A stretch of DNA of 64,000 bases from Diorhabda sublineata (GCF_026230105.1 NC_079483.1:5821312-5885311), one strand, 5' to 3'. Counted from the stretch's first letter, positions 35,210 to 46,752 are shown. The notes: a model not told the origin generated them from the sequence alone. Numbers and translations are program-made.

Positions 35210-38200
35210 AACAATTGGTTTTTTTTAAGTTAAATTTTGTCATAAAATGACTCTTTCCCATTTAAATTGGACGAATATACGATTTTTTGGAATTTCATTG
35301 ATTGATTATTCGTTTTTTGAGTTAATTTTTGTGAAAAATTCGATTTTTCGATTAAAAATGGTCAAAAATTGTCCCTTCCCTATTGATATCAGTCGAAAAT
35401 TCACTTTTCCAACTTCCATTATACAAAAATTGTCATTTATACACTAAATTTCGCGACAAATTGGTCAAAAATTGGCTTCTCGAAGCTTAAATTGATCAAC
35501 AATTCGTTTTTCTGAGATAAATTTAGTTGAAAATTGTCTCTTCCCAATTGAATCCGGTCGTTAATTCGCTTTTCCACGTTCCATTATACAAAAATTGACG
35601 TTTCTACACTAAATTTCGCGACAAATCTGATTTTCTAAATTTAATTGGTCAAAAATTGCCTTCTCAAAGTTTAAATTAATCACCAATTGGTTTTAAGTTA
35701 AATTTAGACATAAAATGGCTCTTCCCCATTTACTTTGAACGAAAATACGCTTTTTTGGTATTTAATTGATTGATTATTCGCTTTTTGAGTTAATTTTTGT
35801 GAAAAATCGGATTTTTCAATTTAAATTGGTCAAATATTGTCTCTTTCCTATTGATACCAGTCGATAATTGGCTTTTCCACGTTTCATTATACAAAAATTG
35901 TCGTTTTTACACTAAATTTCGCGACAAATTGGTCAAAAATTGGATTCTCGAAGCTTAAATTGATCAACAATTCGTTTTTCTGAGATAAATTTAGTTGAAA
36001 ATTGTCTCTTCCCAATTGAATCCGGTCGTTAATTCGCTTTTCCACGTTCCATTATACAAAAATTGACGTTTCTACACTAAATTTCGCGACAAATCTGATT
36101 TTCTAAATTTAATTGGTCAAAAATTGCCTTCTCAAAGTTTAAATTAATCACCAATTGGTTTTAAGTTAAATTTAGACATAAAATGGCTCTTCCCCATTTA
36201 CTTTGGACGAAAATACGTTTTTTTGGAATTTAAGTGATTGATTATTCGCTTTTTGAGTTAATTTTTGAGAAAAATCGGATTTTTCAATTTAAATTGGTCA
36301 AATATTGTCTCTTTCCTATTGATACCAGTCGATAATTGGCTTTTCCACGTTTCATTATACAAAAATTGTCGTTTTTACACTAAATTTCGCGACAAATTGG
36401 TCAATAATTGGATTCTCGAAGCTTAAATTGATCAACAATTCGTTTTTCTGAGATAAATTTAGTTGAAAATTGTCTCTTCCCAATTGAATCCGGTCGTTAA
36501 TTCGCTTTTCCATGTTTCATTATACAAAAATTGTCGTTTCTACACTAAATTTCGCGACAAATCTGATTTTCTAAATTTAATTGGTCAAAAATTGCCTTCT
36601 CAAAGTTTAAATTGATCAACAATTGGTTTTAAGTTAAATTTAGACATAAAATGGCTCTTCCCCATTTACTTTGGACGAAAATACGCTTTTTTGGAATTTA
36701 ATTGATTGATTATTCGCTTTTTGAGTTAATTTTTGTGAAAAATCGGATTTTTCAATTTAAATTGGTCAAAAATTGTCTCTTTCCTATTGATACCAGTCGA
36801 TAATTGGCTTTTCCACGTTTCATTATACAAAAATTATCGTTTTTACACTAAATTTCGCGACAAATTGGTCAAAAATTGGATTCTCGAAGCTTAAATTGAT
36901 CAACAATTCGTTTTTCTGAGATAAATTTAGTTGAAAATTGTCTCTTCCCAATTGAATCCGGTCGTTAATTCGCTTTTCCACGTTCCATTATACAAAAATT
37001 GACGTTTTTACACTAAATTTCGCGACAAATCTGATTTTCTAAATTTAATTGGTTAAAAATTGCCTTCTCAAAGCTTAAATTGATCAACAATTGGTTTTTT
37101 TAAGTTAAATTTAGACATAAAATGGCTCTTCCCCATTTACTTTTGACGAAAATACGTTTTTTTGGAATTTAAGTGATTGATTATTCGCTTTTTGAGTTAA
37201 TTTTTGAGAAAAATCGGATTTTTCAATTTAAATTGGTCAAATATTGTCTCTTTCCTATTGATACCAGTCGATAATTGGCTTTTCCACGTTTCATTATACA
37301 AAAATTGTCGTTTTTACACTAAATTTCGCGACAAATTGGTCAATAATTGGATTCTCGAAGCTTAAATTGATCAACAATTCGTTTTTCTGAGATAAATTTA
37401 GTTGAAAATTGTCTCTTCCCAATTGAATCCGGTCGTTAATTCGCTTTTCCATGTTTCATTATACAAAAATTGTCGTTTCTACACTAAATTTCGCGACAAA
37501 TCTGATTTTCTAAATTTAATTGGTCAAAAATTGCCTTCTCAAAGTTTAAATTAATCAACAATTGGTTTTAAGTTAAATTTAGACATAAAATGGCTCTTCC
37601 CCTTTTACTTTGGACGAAAATACGCTTTTTTGGAATTTAATTGATTGATTATTCGCTTTTTGAGTTAATTTTTGTGAAAAATCGGATTTTTCAATTTAAA
37701 TTGGTCAAAAATTGTCTCTTTCCTATTGATACCAGTGGATAATTGGCTTTTCCATGTTTCATTATACAAAAATTGTGGTTTTTACACTAAATTTCGCGAC
37801 AAATTGGTCAATAATTGGATTCTCGAAGCTTAAATTGATCAACAATTCGTTTTTCTGAGATAAATTTAGTTGAAAATTGTCTCTTCCCAATTGAATCCGG
37901 TCGTTAATTCGCCTTTCCATGTTTCATTATACAAAAATTGTCGTTTCTACACTAAATTTCGCGACAAATCTGATTTTCTAAATTTAATTGGTCAAAAATT
38001 GCCTTCTCAAAGTTTAAATTGATCAACAATTGGTTTTAAGTTAAATTTAGACATAAAATGGCTCTTCCCCATTTACTTTGGACGAAAATACGCTTTTTTG
38101 GAATTTAATTGATTGATTATTCGCTTTTTGAGTTAATTTTTGTGAAAAATCGGATTTTTCAATTTAAATTGGTCAAAAATTGTCTCTTTCCTATTGATAC

Positions 38201-38833
38201 CAGTCGATAATTGGCTTTTCCACGTTTCATTATACAAAAATTGTCGTTTTTACACTAAATTTCGCGACAAATTGGTCAAAAATTGGATTCTCGAAGCTTA
38301 AATTGATCAACAATTCGTTTTTCTGAGATAAATTTAGTTGAAAATTGTCTCTTCCCAATTGAATCCGGTCGTTAATTCGCTTTTCCACGTTCCATTATAC
38401 AAAAATTGACGTTTTTACACTAAATTTCGCGACAAATCTGATTTTCTAAATTTAATTGGTCAAAAATTGCCTTCTCAAAGCTTAAATTGATCAACAATTG
38501 GTTTTTTTAAATTAAATTTAGACATAAAATGGCTCTTCCCCATTTACTTTGGACGAAAATACGTTTTTTTGGAATTTAAGTGATTGATTATTCGCTTTTT
38601 GAGTTAATTTTTGAGAAAAATCGGATTTTTCAATTTAAATTGGTCAAATATTGTCTCTTTCCTATTGATACCAGTCGATAATTGGCTTTCCCACGTTTCA
38701 TTATACAAAAATTGTCGTTTTTACACTAATTTCGCAACAAATCTGATTTTATAAATTCAATTGGTGAAAAATTGGCTTAAATTAATCAACAATTGATTTT
38801 TTTAAATTCAATTTTGACATAAAATGGCTCTTT
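35210..38833. repeat. AT-rich satellite S, 468-bp higher-order array, ~7.7 copies
   Basis: The CTCTTTCCTATTGATACC landmark recurs at 35373 (variant), 35841, 36309, 36777, 37248, 37716, 38184 and 38655: six steps of 468 bp and two of 471. Each unit is itself made of diverged ~30-bp subunits. Units are nearly identical to one another, unlike the related blocks at 28-32 kb, so this block was amplified more recently. It is flanked by 67-bp direct repeats. Short ORFs inside are chance products. Confidence 0.96.
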
Positions 38834-38904
38834 CCCCTGAACTTTGGTCAACTAATATCAATATACCCCTATTACTATGTGAATTTCAACTGAAAATTTT
38901 CAGG

Positions 38905-40245
38905 TCAGCGTATTGAGTAGATTTTTATTTATTATCCAACCTTTTTTTTCTTTTAAGGTGGTGGTATTCAAAACCAGATTATTAATTAATTTGTTGACGT
39001 CGGGCAGTCAAAGAACACTAGTTTCTCAATGTCGTATGTTTCTTTTAAATGAGCTCCATAAGCTAAAAGTAGTGTTGGATTATTCAGCTTCGGCTTCAGC
39101 CTTCAGACTTAACTTTGAGGAATCATTGGAGAATCTCCATTCCTTTGATCTATATTTATAGACTAGTTTCAACCACAATCCCTCAATATCATTACAGTAC
39201 ACAAGATGGTCTCTAAAAACAAATCGACTTATGAACTGCGACGTTTACAGTACACAGTCTTGAGCTCAACTTTTCCTTTGAGCAAATCCAAATTTCTAAT
39301 TAGATCATTAGAATCCAATTGGTTAATCAAATGCGGTCCTTGAAGACTGACAGAAGCTGTGATTTCTGTTTCAATTTCTTCGTTATCAGAAATGCTTGAA
39401 CTTTCCTGGACACCATAAACTGGAGAAGGTACAAGAACTTCTTCCGAATGAGGAATTAATTTTTGATCAGAAGACACCTCCGCGTATGCCTCGATTTCCT
39501 CGAAAAGCCTTTAATATTGGTCAAGCAAAAATAACGGTCGCTTATGTAATTTGTGAATATGGTTTACCAAAAGGTGTTGCTGATTGTTTTCCATTAAACC
39601 AATCAAATGTCTGAGATACAGCAGATGTGTCGCACCTAATATTTATCCTGTTTGCAAATTTCTAGATCCAAATATGCATTTCTTAAAAGATGTGATAGCC
39701 TTTTTTGATGTTTGGGTGAATGTTCTTATAAAAGCGACAAACATTTCTGGCCCACCTTGTATTTACAAGAAAACTAACTATATAATCAGCGATTCCAGCT
39801 TCTGGAAAGTAAATCTTCCATCAAATCGTCCTCTTATTAATGCAGTTTTTACAGAAGTAAGAAAAAAATAATAGATTTGTTTTTTTTTAGAGAAAGAAAT
39901 GCTTTATTGTCAAAAAATTGTTTATTGCAATTTATAGAAAAGTTTGTAAAAAAAACTAAGAAATAAACACACAAATCATTAAATCTTCATTTATTGGTAA
40001 ATTGCTGTACGACAAGTAGGCCATGGACTTTGTTTGACAGTGACAGTTGTCATTTGAATAAACTTTAGCGTCACATGATCTTGTTTTGACAGTAATTCGG
40101 ATTAAACTCCGTTTTAAACAACTAAAGCTGTGTTAACATCTTCTGATAAAGTTTCAGTTAGAAACAAGCTGTCAATTATAATTGTGTTTTTATTACACGC
40201 ATGTTTAGAAGTTCATTTGAAAGTATATCAAGCAAAAAAATGAAC
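38905..40245. other. Unassigned region with decayed ORF fragments
   Basis: A minus ORF at 39229-39477 includes LINQLDSNDLIRNLDLLKGK, which resembles a DLNDLIRDL.L.KGKAELL segment that I associate with repeated, transposon-borne ORFs in insects; this is uncertain. Plus ORFs at 39396-39614 and 39584-39871 are not recognised. TGACA/TGTCA motifs cluster at 40030-40100, just before the Tc1 transposase. Confidence 0.35.
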
Positions 40246-40249
40246 CGCC

Positions 40250-40646
40250 AAAATATTTGTCGATGGCGGAAATTCGTACCATCGAATACGAGGACAAAAG
40301 CGAAAACGTTGCACTAATCAAATTGGTTTACATGAAGCAGGGTTAAGACCAGCCAAAAAACAATTGCTTGCCAGATAAAACAAAGTTCATAGATTGAATT
40401 TTGCAAGACTACATCAGAATTGGACAATAAATGATTGGAAACGGGTTCTGTTGTCTGATGTAACTAGAGTTAGCCTCAAAACTCTAGAAGACACGGAAAA
40501 AGGTTTGCCACCTGTAATATCTGCCTTTTTGTGCTAACTCCAAAATGTTTTGGAGAGGAATGCTCGTACGGAATTGCTCCCTATACGTACGAGGTCACTA
40601 CGTGGCTAGATATGTTATTGGCTACTCACATGATGTCAATATCTCT
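40250..40646 (+). pseudogene. Tc1-like transposase, N-terminal and middle part
   Basis: The plus strand encodes GLHEAGLRPAKKQLLA, the RRLRE.GLRARRP.KKPLL region of the Tc1 DNA-binding domain. Next come RLNFARLHQNWTINDWKRVL and SDVTRVSL, the LSDETR.SL box with the second catalytic Asp retained but Glu-Ser changed to Val-Thr. Around 40540 frames shift among RTELLPIRTRSL and FWRGM traces. It then runs into the repeated C-terminal segment. Stops and frameshifts make it inactive. Confidence 0.85.
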
Positions 40647-43600
40647 TTATTAGAATGGCCACCTAACAGTCTGGATATGAATCCTATTGAACATCTAGGG
40701 GATTATCTCAAAGAGAGGATTCGAAGTCGTAGTTTTCCTTTATTAGAATGGCCACCTAACAGTCTGGATATGAATCCTATTGAACATCTAGGGGATTATC
40801 TCAAAGAGAGGATTCGAAGTCGTAGTTTTCCTTTATTAGAATGGCCACCTAACAGTCTGGATATGAATCCTATTGAACATCTAGGGGACTATCTCAAAGA
40901 GAGGATTCGAAGTCGTAGTCTTCCTTTATTAGAACGGCCACCTAACAGTCTGGATATGAATCCTATTGAACATCTAGGGGACTATCTCAAAGAGAGGATT
41001 CGAAGTCGTAGATTTCCTTTATTAGAATGGCCACCTAACAGTCTGGATATGAATCCTATTGAACATCTAGGGGATTATCTCAAAGAGAGGATTGGAAGTC
41101 GTAGTTTTCCTTTATTAGAATGGCCACCTAACAGTCTGGATATGAATCCTATTGAACATCTAGGGGACTATCTCAAAGAGAGGATTCGAAGTCGTAGTTT
41201 TCCTTTATTAGAATGGCCACCTAACAGTCTGGATATGAATCCTATAGAACATGTAGTAAACTATCTCAAAGAGAGGATTCGAAGTCGTAGTTTTCCTTTA
41301 TTAGAACGGCCACCTAACAGTCTGGATATGAATCCTATTGAACATCTAGGGGATTATCTCAAAGAGAGGATTCGAAGTCGTAGTTTTCCTTTATTAGAAT
41401 GGCCACCTAACAGTCTGGATATGAATCCTATAGAACATCTAGGGGATTATCTCAAAGAGAGGATTCGAAGTCGTAGTCTTCCTTTATTAGAACGGCCACC
41501 TAACAGTCTGGATATGAATCCTATTGAACATCTAGGGGATTATCTCAAAGAGAGGATTGGAAGTCGTAGTTTTCCTTTATTAGAATGGCCACCTAACAGT
41601 CTGGATATGAATCCTATAGAACATGTAGTAAACTATTTCAAAGAGAGAATTGGAAGTCGTAGTTTTCCTTTATTAGAATGGCCACCTAACAGTCTGGATA
41701 TGAATCCTATTGAACATCTAGGGGATTATCTCAAAGAGAGGATTGGAAGTCGTAGTTTTCCTTTATTAGAATGGCCACCTAACAGTCTGGATATGAATCC
41801 TATTGAACATCTAGGGGATTATCTCAAAGAGAGGATTGGAAGTCGTAGTCTTCCTTTATTAGAACGGCCACCTAACAGTCTGGATATGAATCCTATTGAA
41901 CATCTAGGGGATTATCTCAAAGAGAGGATTGGAAGTCGTAGTCTTCCTTTATTAGAACGGCCACCTAACAGTCTGGATATGAATCCTATTGAACATGTAG
42001 TAAACTATCTCAAAGAGAGGATTCGAAGTCGTAGTTTTCCTTTATTAGAACAGCCACCTAACAGTCTGGATATGAATCCTATTGAACATCTAGGGGATTA
42101 TCTCAAAGAGAGGATTCGAAGTCGTAGTTTTCCTTTATTAGAATGGCCACCTAACAGTCTGGATATGAATCCTATTGAACATCTAGGGGACTATCTCAAA
42201 GAGAGGATTCGAAGTCGTAGTCGTCCTTTATTAGAACGGCCACCTAACAGTCTGGATATGAATCCTATTGAACATCTAGGGGATTATCTCAAAGAAAGGA
42301 TTCGAAGTCGTAGTTTTCCTTTATTAGAATGGCCACCTAACAGTCTGGATATGAATCCTATTGAACATCTAGGGGATTATCTCAAAGAGAGGATTCGAAG
42401 TCGTAGTTTTCCTTTATTAGAATGGCCACCTAACAGTCTGGATATGAATCATATTGAAGATTTAGGGGACTATCTCAAAGAGAGGATTCGAAGTCGTAGT
42501 TTTCCTTTATTAGAATGGCCACCTAACAGTCTGGATATGAATCCTATTGAACATCTAGGGGATTATCTCAAAGAGAGGATTGGAAGTCGTAGTTTTCCTT
42601 TATTAGAATGGCAACCTAACAGTCTGGATATGAATCCTATTGAACATCTAGGGGATTATCTCAAAGAGAGGATTCGAAGTCGTAGTTTTCCTTTATTAGA
42701 ATGGCCACCTAACAGTCTGGATATGAATCCTATAGAACATCTAGGGGATTATCTCAAAGAGAGGATTCGAAGTCGTAGTCTTCCTTTATTAGAACGGCCA
42801 CCTAACAGTCTGGATATGAATCCTATTGAACATCTAGGGGATTATCTCAAAGAGAGGATTCGAAGTCGTAGTTTTCCTTTATTAGAATGGCCACCTAACA
42901 GTCTGGATATGAATCCTATTGAACATCTAGGGGATTATCTCAAAGAGAGGATTCGAAGTCGTAGTTTTCCTTTATTAGAATGGCCACCTAACAGTCTGGA
43001 TATGAATCCTATTGAACATCTAGGGGATTATCTCAAAGAGAGGATTCGAAGTCGTAGTTTTCCTTTATTAGAATGGCCAGCTAACAGTCTGGATATGAAT
43101 CCTATAGAACATGTAGTAAACTATCTCAAAGAGAGGATTCGAAGTCGTAGTTTTCCTTTATTAGAATGGCCACCTAACAGTCTGGATATGAATCCTATTG
43201 AACATCTAGGGGATTATCTCAAAGAGAGGATTCGAAGTCGTAGTCTTCCTTTATTAGAATGGCCACCTAACAGTCTGGATATGAATCCTATAGAACATGT
43301 AGTAAACTATCTCAAAGAGAGGATTCGAAGTCGTAGTTTTCCTTTATTAGAATGGCAACCTAACAGTCTGGATATGAATCCTATAGAACATCTAGGGGAC
43401 TATCTCAAAGAGAGGATTCGAAGTCGTAGTTTTCCTTTATTAGAATGGCAACCTAACAGTCTGGATATGAATCCTATTGAACATCTAGGGGACTATCTCA
43501 AAGAGAGGATTCGAAGTCGTAGTTTTCCTTTATTAGAATGGCAACCTAACAGTCTGGATATGAATCCTATAGAACATGTAGTAAACTATCTCAAAGAGAG

Positions 43601-43670
43601 GATTCGAAGTCGTAATCCCCCTGTTTTTAATCACAACCAACTTATAGAGGGCCTATTACATTTTTTTTAG
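40545..43670 (+). CDS. 1041-codon ORF made of 32 in-frame Tc1 segments
   Basis: Open from ATG 40545 to the stop at 43668. The first 34 residues are Tc1 transposase-like (FWRGM...YSHDVNIS). Then comes a 31-residue unit, LLEWPPNSLDMNPIEHLGDY followed by LKERIRSRSFP, repeated 31 times plus a final 28-residue unit. The end NPPVFNHNQLIEGLLHFF is normal Tc1 C-terminal sequence. The unit is the WPPxSPDLNPIEHLWD box, so each copy carries the residue equivalent to the third catalytic Glu. As 93 is divisible by three and the unit lacks stops, the frame stays open without selection. A functional protein is therefore not implied; expression is unknown. It may equally be classed as an amplified pseudogene. 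Confidence 0.6.
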   Translation: MFWRGMLVRNCSLYVRGHYVARYVIGYSHDVNISLLEWPPNSLDMNPIEHLGDYLKERIRSRSFPLLEWPPNSLDMNPIEHLGDYLKERIRSRSFPLLEWPPNSLDMNPIEHLGDYLKERIRSRSLPLLERPPNSLDMNPIEHLGDYLKERIRSRRFPLLEWPPNSLDMNPIEHLGDYLKERIGSRSFPLLEWPPNSLDMNPIEHLGDYLKERIRSRSFPLLEWPPNSLDMNPIEHVVNYLKERIRSRSFPLLERPPNSLDMNPIEHLGDYLKERIRSRSFPLLEWPPNSLDMNPIEHLGDYLKERIRSRSLPLLERPPNSLDMNPIEHLGDYLKERIGSRSFPLLEWPPNSLDMNPIEHVVNYFKERIGSRSFPLLEWPPNSLDMNPIEHLGDYLKERIGSRSFPLLEWPPNSLDMNPIEHLGDYLKERIGSRSLPLLERPPNSLDMNPIEHLGDYLKERIGSRSLPLLERPPNSLDMNPIEHVVNYLKERIRSRSFPLLEQPPNSLDMNPIEHLGDYLKERIRSRSFPLLEWPPNSLDMNPIEHLGDYLKERIRSRSRPLLERPPNSLDMNPIEHLGDYLKERIRSRSFPLLEWPPNSLDMNPIEHLGDYLKERIRSRSFPLLEWPPNSLDMNHIEDLGDYLKERIRSRSFPLLEWPPNSLDMNPIEHLGDYLKERIGSRSFPLLEWQPNSLDMNPIEHLGDYLKERIRSRSFPLLEWPPNSLDMNPIEHLGDYLKERIRSRSLPLLERPPNSLDMNPIEHLGDYLKERIRSRSFPLLEWPPNSLDMNPIEHLGDYLKERIRSRSFPLLEWPPNSLDMNPIEHLGDYLKERIRSRSFPLLEWPANSLDMNPIEHVVNYLKERIRSRSFPLLEWPPNSLDMNPIEHLGDYLKERIRSRSLPLLEWPPNSLDMNPIEHVVNYLKERIRSRSFPLLEWQPNSLDMNPIEHLGDYLKERIRSRSFPLLEWQPNSLDMNPIEHLGDYLKERIRSRSFPLLEWQPNSLDMNPIEHVVNYLKERIRSRNPPVFNHNQLIEGLLHFF
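40647..43613. repeat. 93-bp tandem array, 32 copies, from Tc1 coding DNA
   Basis: Exact 93-bp period (CTTTATTAGAATGGCC marks). Two main variants alternate irregularly: HLGD type (CATCTAGGGGAT) and HVVN type (CATGTAGTAAAC). Units 7, 11, 15, 27, 29 and 32 are HVVN. The last unit, which joins unamplified Tc1 sequence, is HVVN. Other recurrent variants are Trp/Arg (TGG/CGG), Arg/Gly (CGA/GGA) and Phe/Leu (TTT/CTT). Shared variant combinations show that multi-unit blocks were copied. Confidence 0.99.
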
Positions 43671-43671
43671 G

Positions 43672-44685
43672 TTGGGAGAATGATAGTTTATTTATGCATT
43701 TTTAGTAAACTTTTATAGAAAAAATAATGCAAATTGAGGTTATGTTAAAGTCATATTCGACTAATTAGTAAGTGTTCATTATTATTTCGATGCAAATCGT
43801 TTTAGTTTGTGTTTATATTGTAAATATTTAGATCAATTGAATTATCATTTCATATATCTATTTAAAAAAAAATCATTTCACTTCGATAATTAAGATACGA
43901 ATGTTTTGTGCACATCAGTTTATTTAAAAACACGCTTCTTTTTAAAAAGAGAATTCACACACCTTTAAATAATATCAAAATGAGATGACATACTGATTCA
44001 ATTTATAATTTAAAACAAATTGTATTAATTAATAATTATTCTAAGACGATTTATGAAGAAAAACGAACTGGTCAAAGGTCGAAGAAGTATTTTAAACATC
44101 GAAGAAATAATAATTTAAGTGGAATCATAATTTTTGAAGGCTTCAAACTTTTACAGACTTTCTAGGTATATATTTGCATGCTTTCAGAAATACATTCAAA
44201 TTAAATTCGAATCCGTACATAAATACGCTTTTGGCGGGTATAATTGGAACAGTCCATGTGAGTGATGAGGGATGTTAGGAGGATGCTATGCCCTATAACC
44301 GTGTATTACGCCGTTTGGAATTAAACGCGGTGACAGGATTTAACCTGGATTATAAAATGGTAAAGAACATGTTATTATGTCAATGGAACTAGTATTTACA
44401 CACACCGTTTCCGCTTAGGTATCGAATTTTATATAGAACGTCTAAGGAAAAAGGTTTTTAAAATATTTTATAGTCTAGACCTTTAGAGGTTAAGTTCCAT
44501 GAACGACATTTCAAATTTCAACGCTCCGTGTTGAAAAAGTTCCAAGTGAAAACATGATTTTTTGACAATAGTTTCAACTTCAAATAATATAACATATTCG
44601 ATTCGATAAATTAATATAAAAAGTACAGTTGATATTATTTTAAATATTCATATCCGCGTTCATACAAGGGTTTTCTAAAAAGTAA
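43672..44685. other. Intergenic, nothing recognised
   Basis: AT-rich sequence after the Tc1 array. No inverted copy of a left Tc1 terminus was identified here. A GC-richer patch at 44220-44350 has no recognised feature. Confidence 0.45.
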
Positions 44686-44689
44686 TAAG

Positions 44690-44900
44690 CACGATACATA
44701 TTTTTTTCCGTAATCAATTTTATTTTCGTCATAATCTCTTTCTAAATCTAGCGATGTTGAAATTAGGAAACAGGATAAAGTCACTGGAGGTCAGATTAGG
44801 TAAATACGATGGGCAATCAACCAATTTGAAGTGAACTTTAACCATATTTTGGCCGGAGTTCAAGAAGGCGCATTGTCCTATTGGAAAAGCACTTTGCATT
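44690..44900 (-). pseudogene. Mariner transposase C-terminal fragment
   Basis: The minus-strand frame reads LVDCPSYLPNLTSSDFILFP and then NFNIARFRKRL. This matches the HPPYSPDLAPSDYFLFP..K..L.GKRF box of mariner enzymes, which carries the last catalytic Asp (here Asn in PNL). About 10 codons later it meets stops. The N-terminal two thirds are missing. Confidence 0.8.
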
Positions 44901-45179
44901 TGATTTATTTTATTATCTTGATCTTAAAAAAATATCAAAACTAAGTATCCTTATCTACCCAACGAATTATTAAGATTAATATGCTTCAATAGAAATGAAA
45001 ACCAAATCAAAAATTACTATAATAAAGTTAGGTTAGGTTAGCGGACAATAAACAACTTAATAGTGCAATGATTTGTCTTATTATTTAAACAAAAAAATAT
45101 TAGTTAAATATCATATTTTCGTTTTGAAAATAAATAAAAAATATCAAAAGGTCGTTGGATCTTGACATTGGTAAGGCAA

Positions 45180-46500
45180 CGCAGCGGCCGCTTTCCTCGG
45201 ACCCGCCTACGTGGAACTAGGAGGGAGGCTGGTGCAAAAGATGACTCATTCCAAGATGAACGTCATCATGCCGAAGGATGAATGTCACCTACACTTCATT
45301 AGCTTTACCATGGTCAAGAATAATAATAAAAAGGACTCATCCTCTGTTACCCCTTCCCCCCAATACTACTACTACAGCACCTTAAATAACAGAGCCCATA
45401 GATCCCTGGTTTTCCGTAAAAGGCGCTGCAAAAGGACAAATCCTTCATTTCTCCCAAGGGATTCAACCAAATAAGAACCCACTACCATCAAATTATCGAT
45501 TTCTACCGTTTTACAAGGTTTAACCGGTGCTTTTGATAAGGCCCAGCTCAATTAGTGGCGCGGAGAAGAGGAGAAAGCTGCCAAGACAACTCAGGGCCTA
45601 AAGGCTCCAGGTTTCAAAGTTTCCTCAAATAACAATCAGGGCTTCCAACTCGGAGGCCCTGATACGACTCTCATCGAGCAGCGAGTTGACTCCAAAAGGC
45701 GTAAAACTGTACTTACAGAGGGACCCGGTGCTGCAGTCGTGAATCGAGTGGGGCAAGTCGATATCGGTTTCACTGAAGAACAGCAGACCCACATCCTAAT
45801 AATGGCTACGTAGGGAGCTCCCAAATTTATCATCCTGGAAGGAAATAGCACTGGCAGCAGATGAGCCCTTAAAATCGACATCATCGTCGAGCGATCTTAC
45901 AATTTCCGACCGAGTATTCCGTGTAGGACACACTTAAGGTCCTGGAAAGTCATAATCCTGGTTTCCTCTTTAAGAGTAAGGGAGCGTGAGTTAGAGGCAA
46001 GTCGTCATAAGCTAAAAAGGCTACATTTTAGCATTACTAAAGTCTTTATATCTCTAATCGGGAAGAAAGACCTCAAAGGCCATCTCCACTCCAGCGAAGA
46101 CACCTGCAGATAGTCAGAGGATACTACTGTCAGCCAGGCGCCGGCCTTTTACTATAAGTCTCACTCTTTAAATGCGACTAAAATGGAAAGGCTTCAACTG
46201 CAAGAAGTTAGTTGGTCTTCGCACTTCCAGGTTTCTGTACCAAGGACCTCGCAGCGGTCAAGCTATCCATGGGAAAGATATATACGGGGAAAGAGCTGGT
46301 AATTAGCTCAGAATACATGAAAACCGAATCCTCACCTACAGGCGTAATTGCAGTTGCAAGGTACTGCGAAAGAATTGGGCTCCGCCTGTGACTCTGGGCT
46401 TATGGGGAACTAAAGATAGGAACCCCACGAGGTGTGTTCTAATCGACTTCCTGTATTTAATACCCAGAACAGGAAACATGGAGAAAAATAAGAATTTCCA
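45180..46500 (+). pseudogene. Non-LTR retrotransposon, ORF1-like and endonuclease remnant
   Basis: A 1.3-kb GC-richer block. Near its end, 46233-46390, the plus frame reads TKDLAAVKLSMGKIYTGKEL, then VISSEYM and VARYCERIGLRL. This matches DLVAVK...G..LVVASAYLP...LV.YCE..GLQLI.G in the apurinic-type endonuclease domain of LINE ORF2. Upstream (about 45540-45800) a broken frame with ISGAEKRRK and DIGFTEEQQTHIL resembles the first ORF of such elements (DUF4780-like), but that is tentative. RT is absent, so this is a 3'-truncated or rearranged copy. It lies antisense in the presumed intron beside the TET exon. Confidence 0.65.
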
Positions 46501-46740
46501 TAGTAACCAGAATCAATAGGCTGAATTAGGAATTTGATGAATTTAATGTTTTTCAAAACATACAACAGCTCGGAAATATATTAGAGTTAGTATATATTGG
46601 TGTTTTATTTGCCACAATCCCATTAGGTAACCTATATATAACCAAAAAATATACATTTTAGACCAATAATTTATAATATGAAATATTATTGATTTCGGAT
46701 TTAGATAAATGACGACTACATCTACTGTTGTTGATATGTT

Positions 46741-46752
46741 AAACTAACCTTT
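46741..46752 (-). promoter_or_regulatory. Splice donor of the TET exon
   Basis: On the minus strand the exon ends ...GAGAAAAAG|GTTAGT, with the last exon base at 46749 and the intron starting at 46748. It falls just after the CXXC domain, in phase 0 relative to the reading frame. Translation beyond it (VSLTYQQQ then stop) is intronic. Confidence 0.8.

Noticed and set aside
40545..43670. Host repeat protein (for example a structural or silk-like protein)
   Set aside because: Both flanks and the unit itself are Tc1 transposase sequence, and the first part of the transposase is broken, so transposon origin explains the ORF.
45636..45884. 82-codon minus ORF with several cysteines
   Set aside because: Antisense to the LINE ORF1-like sequence on the plus strand; no domain visible.
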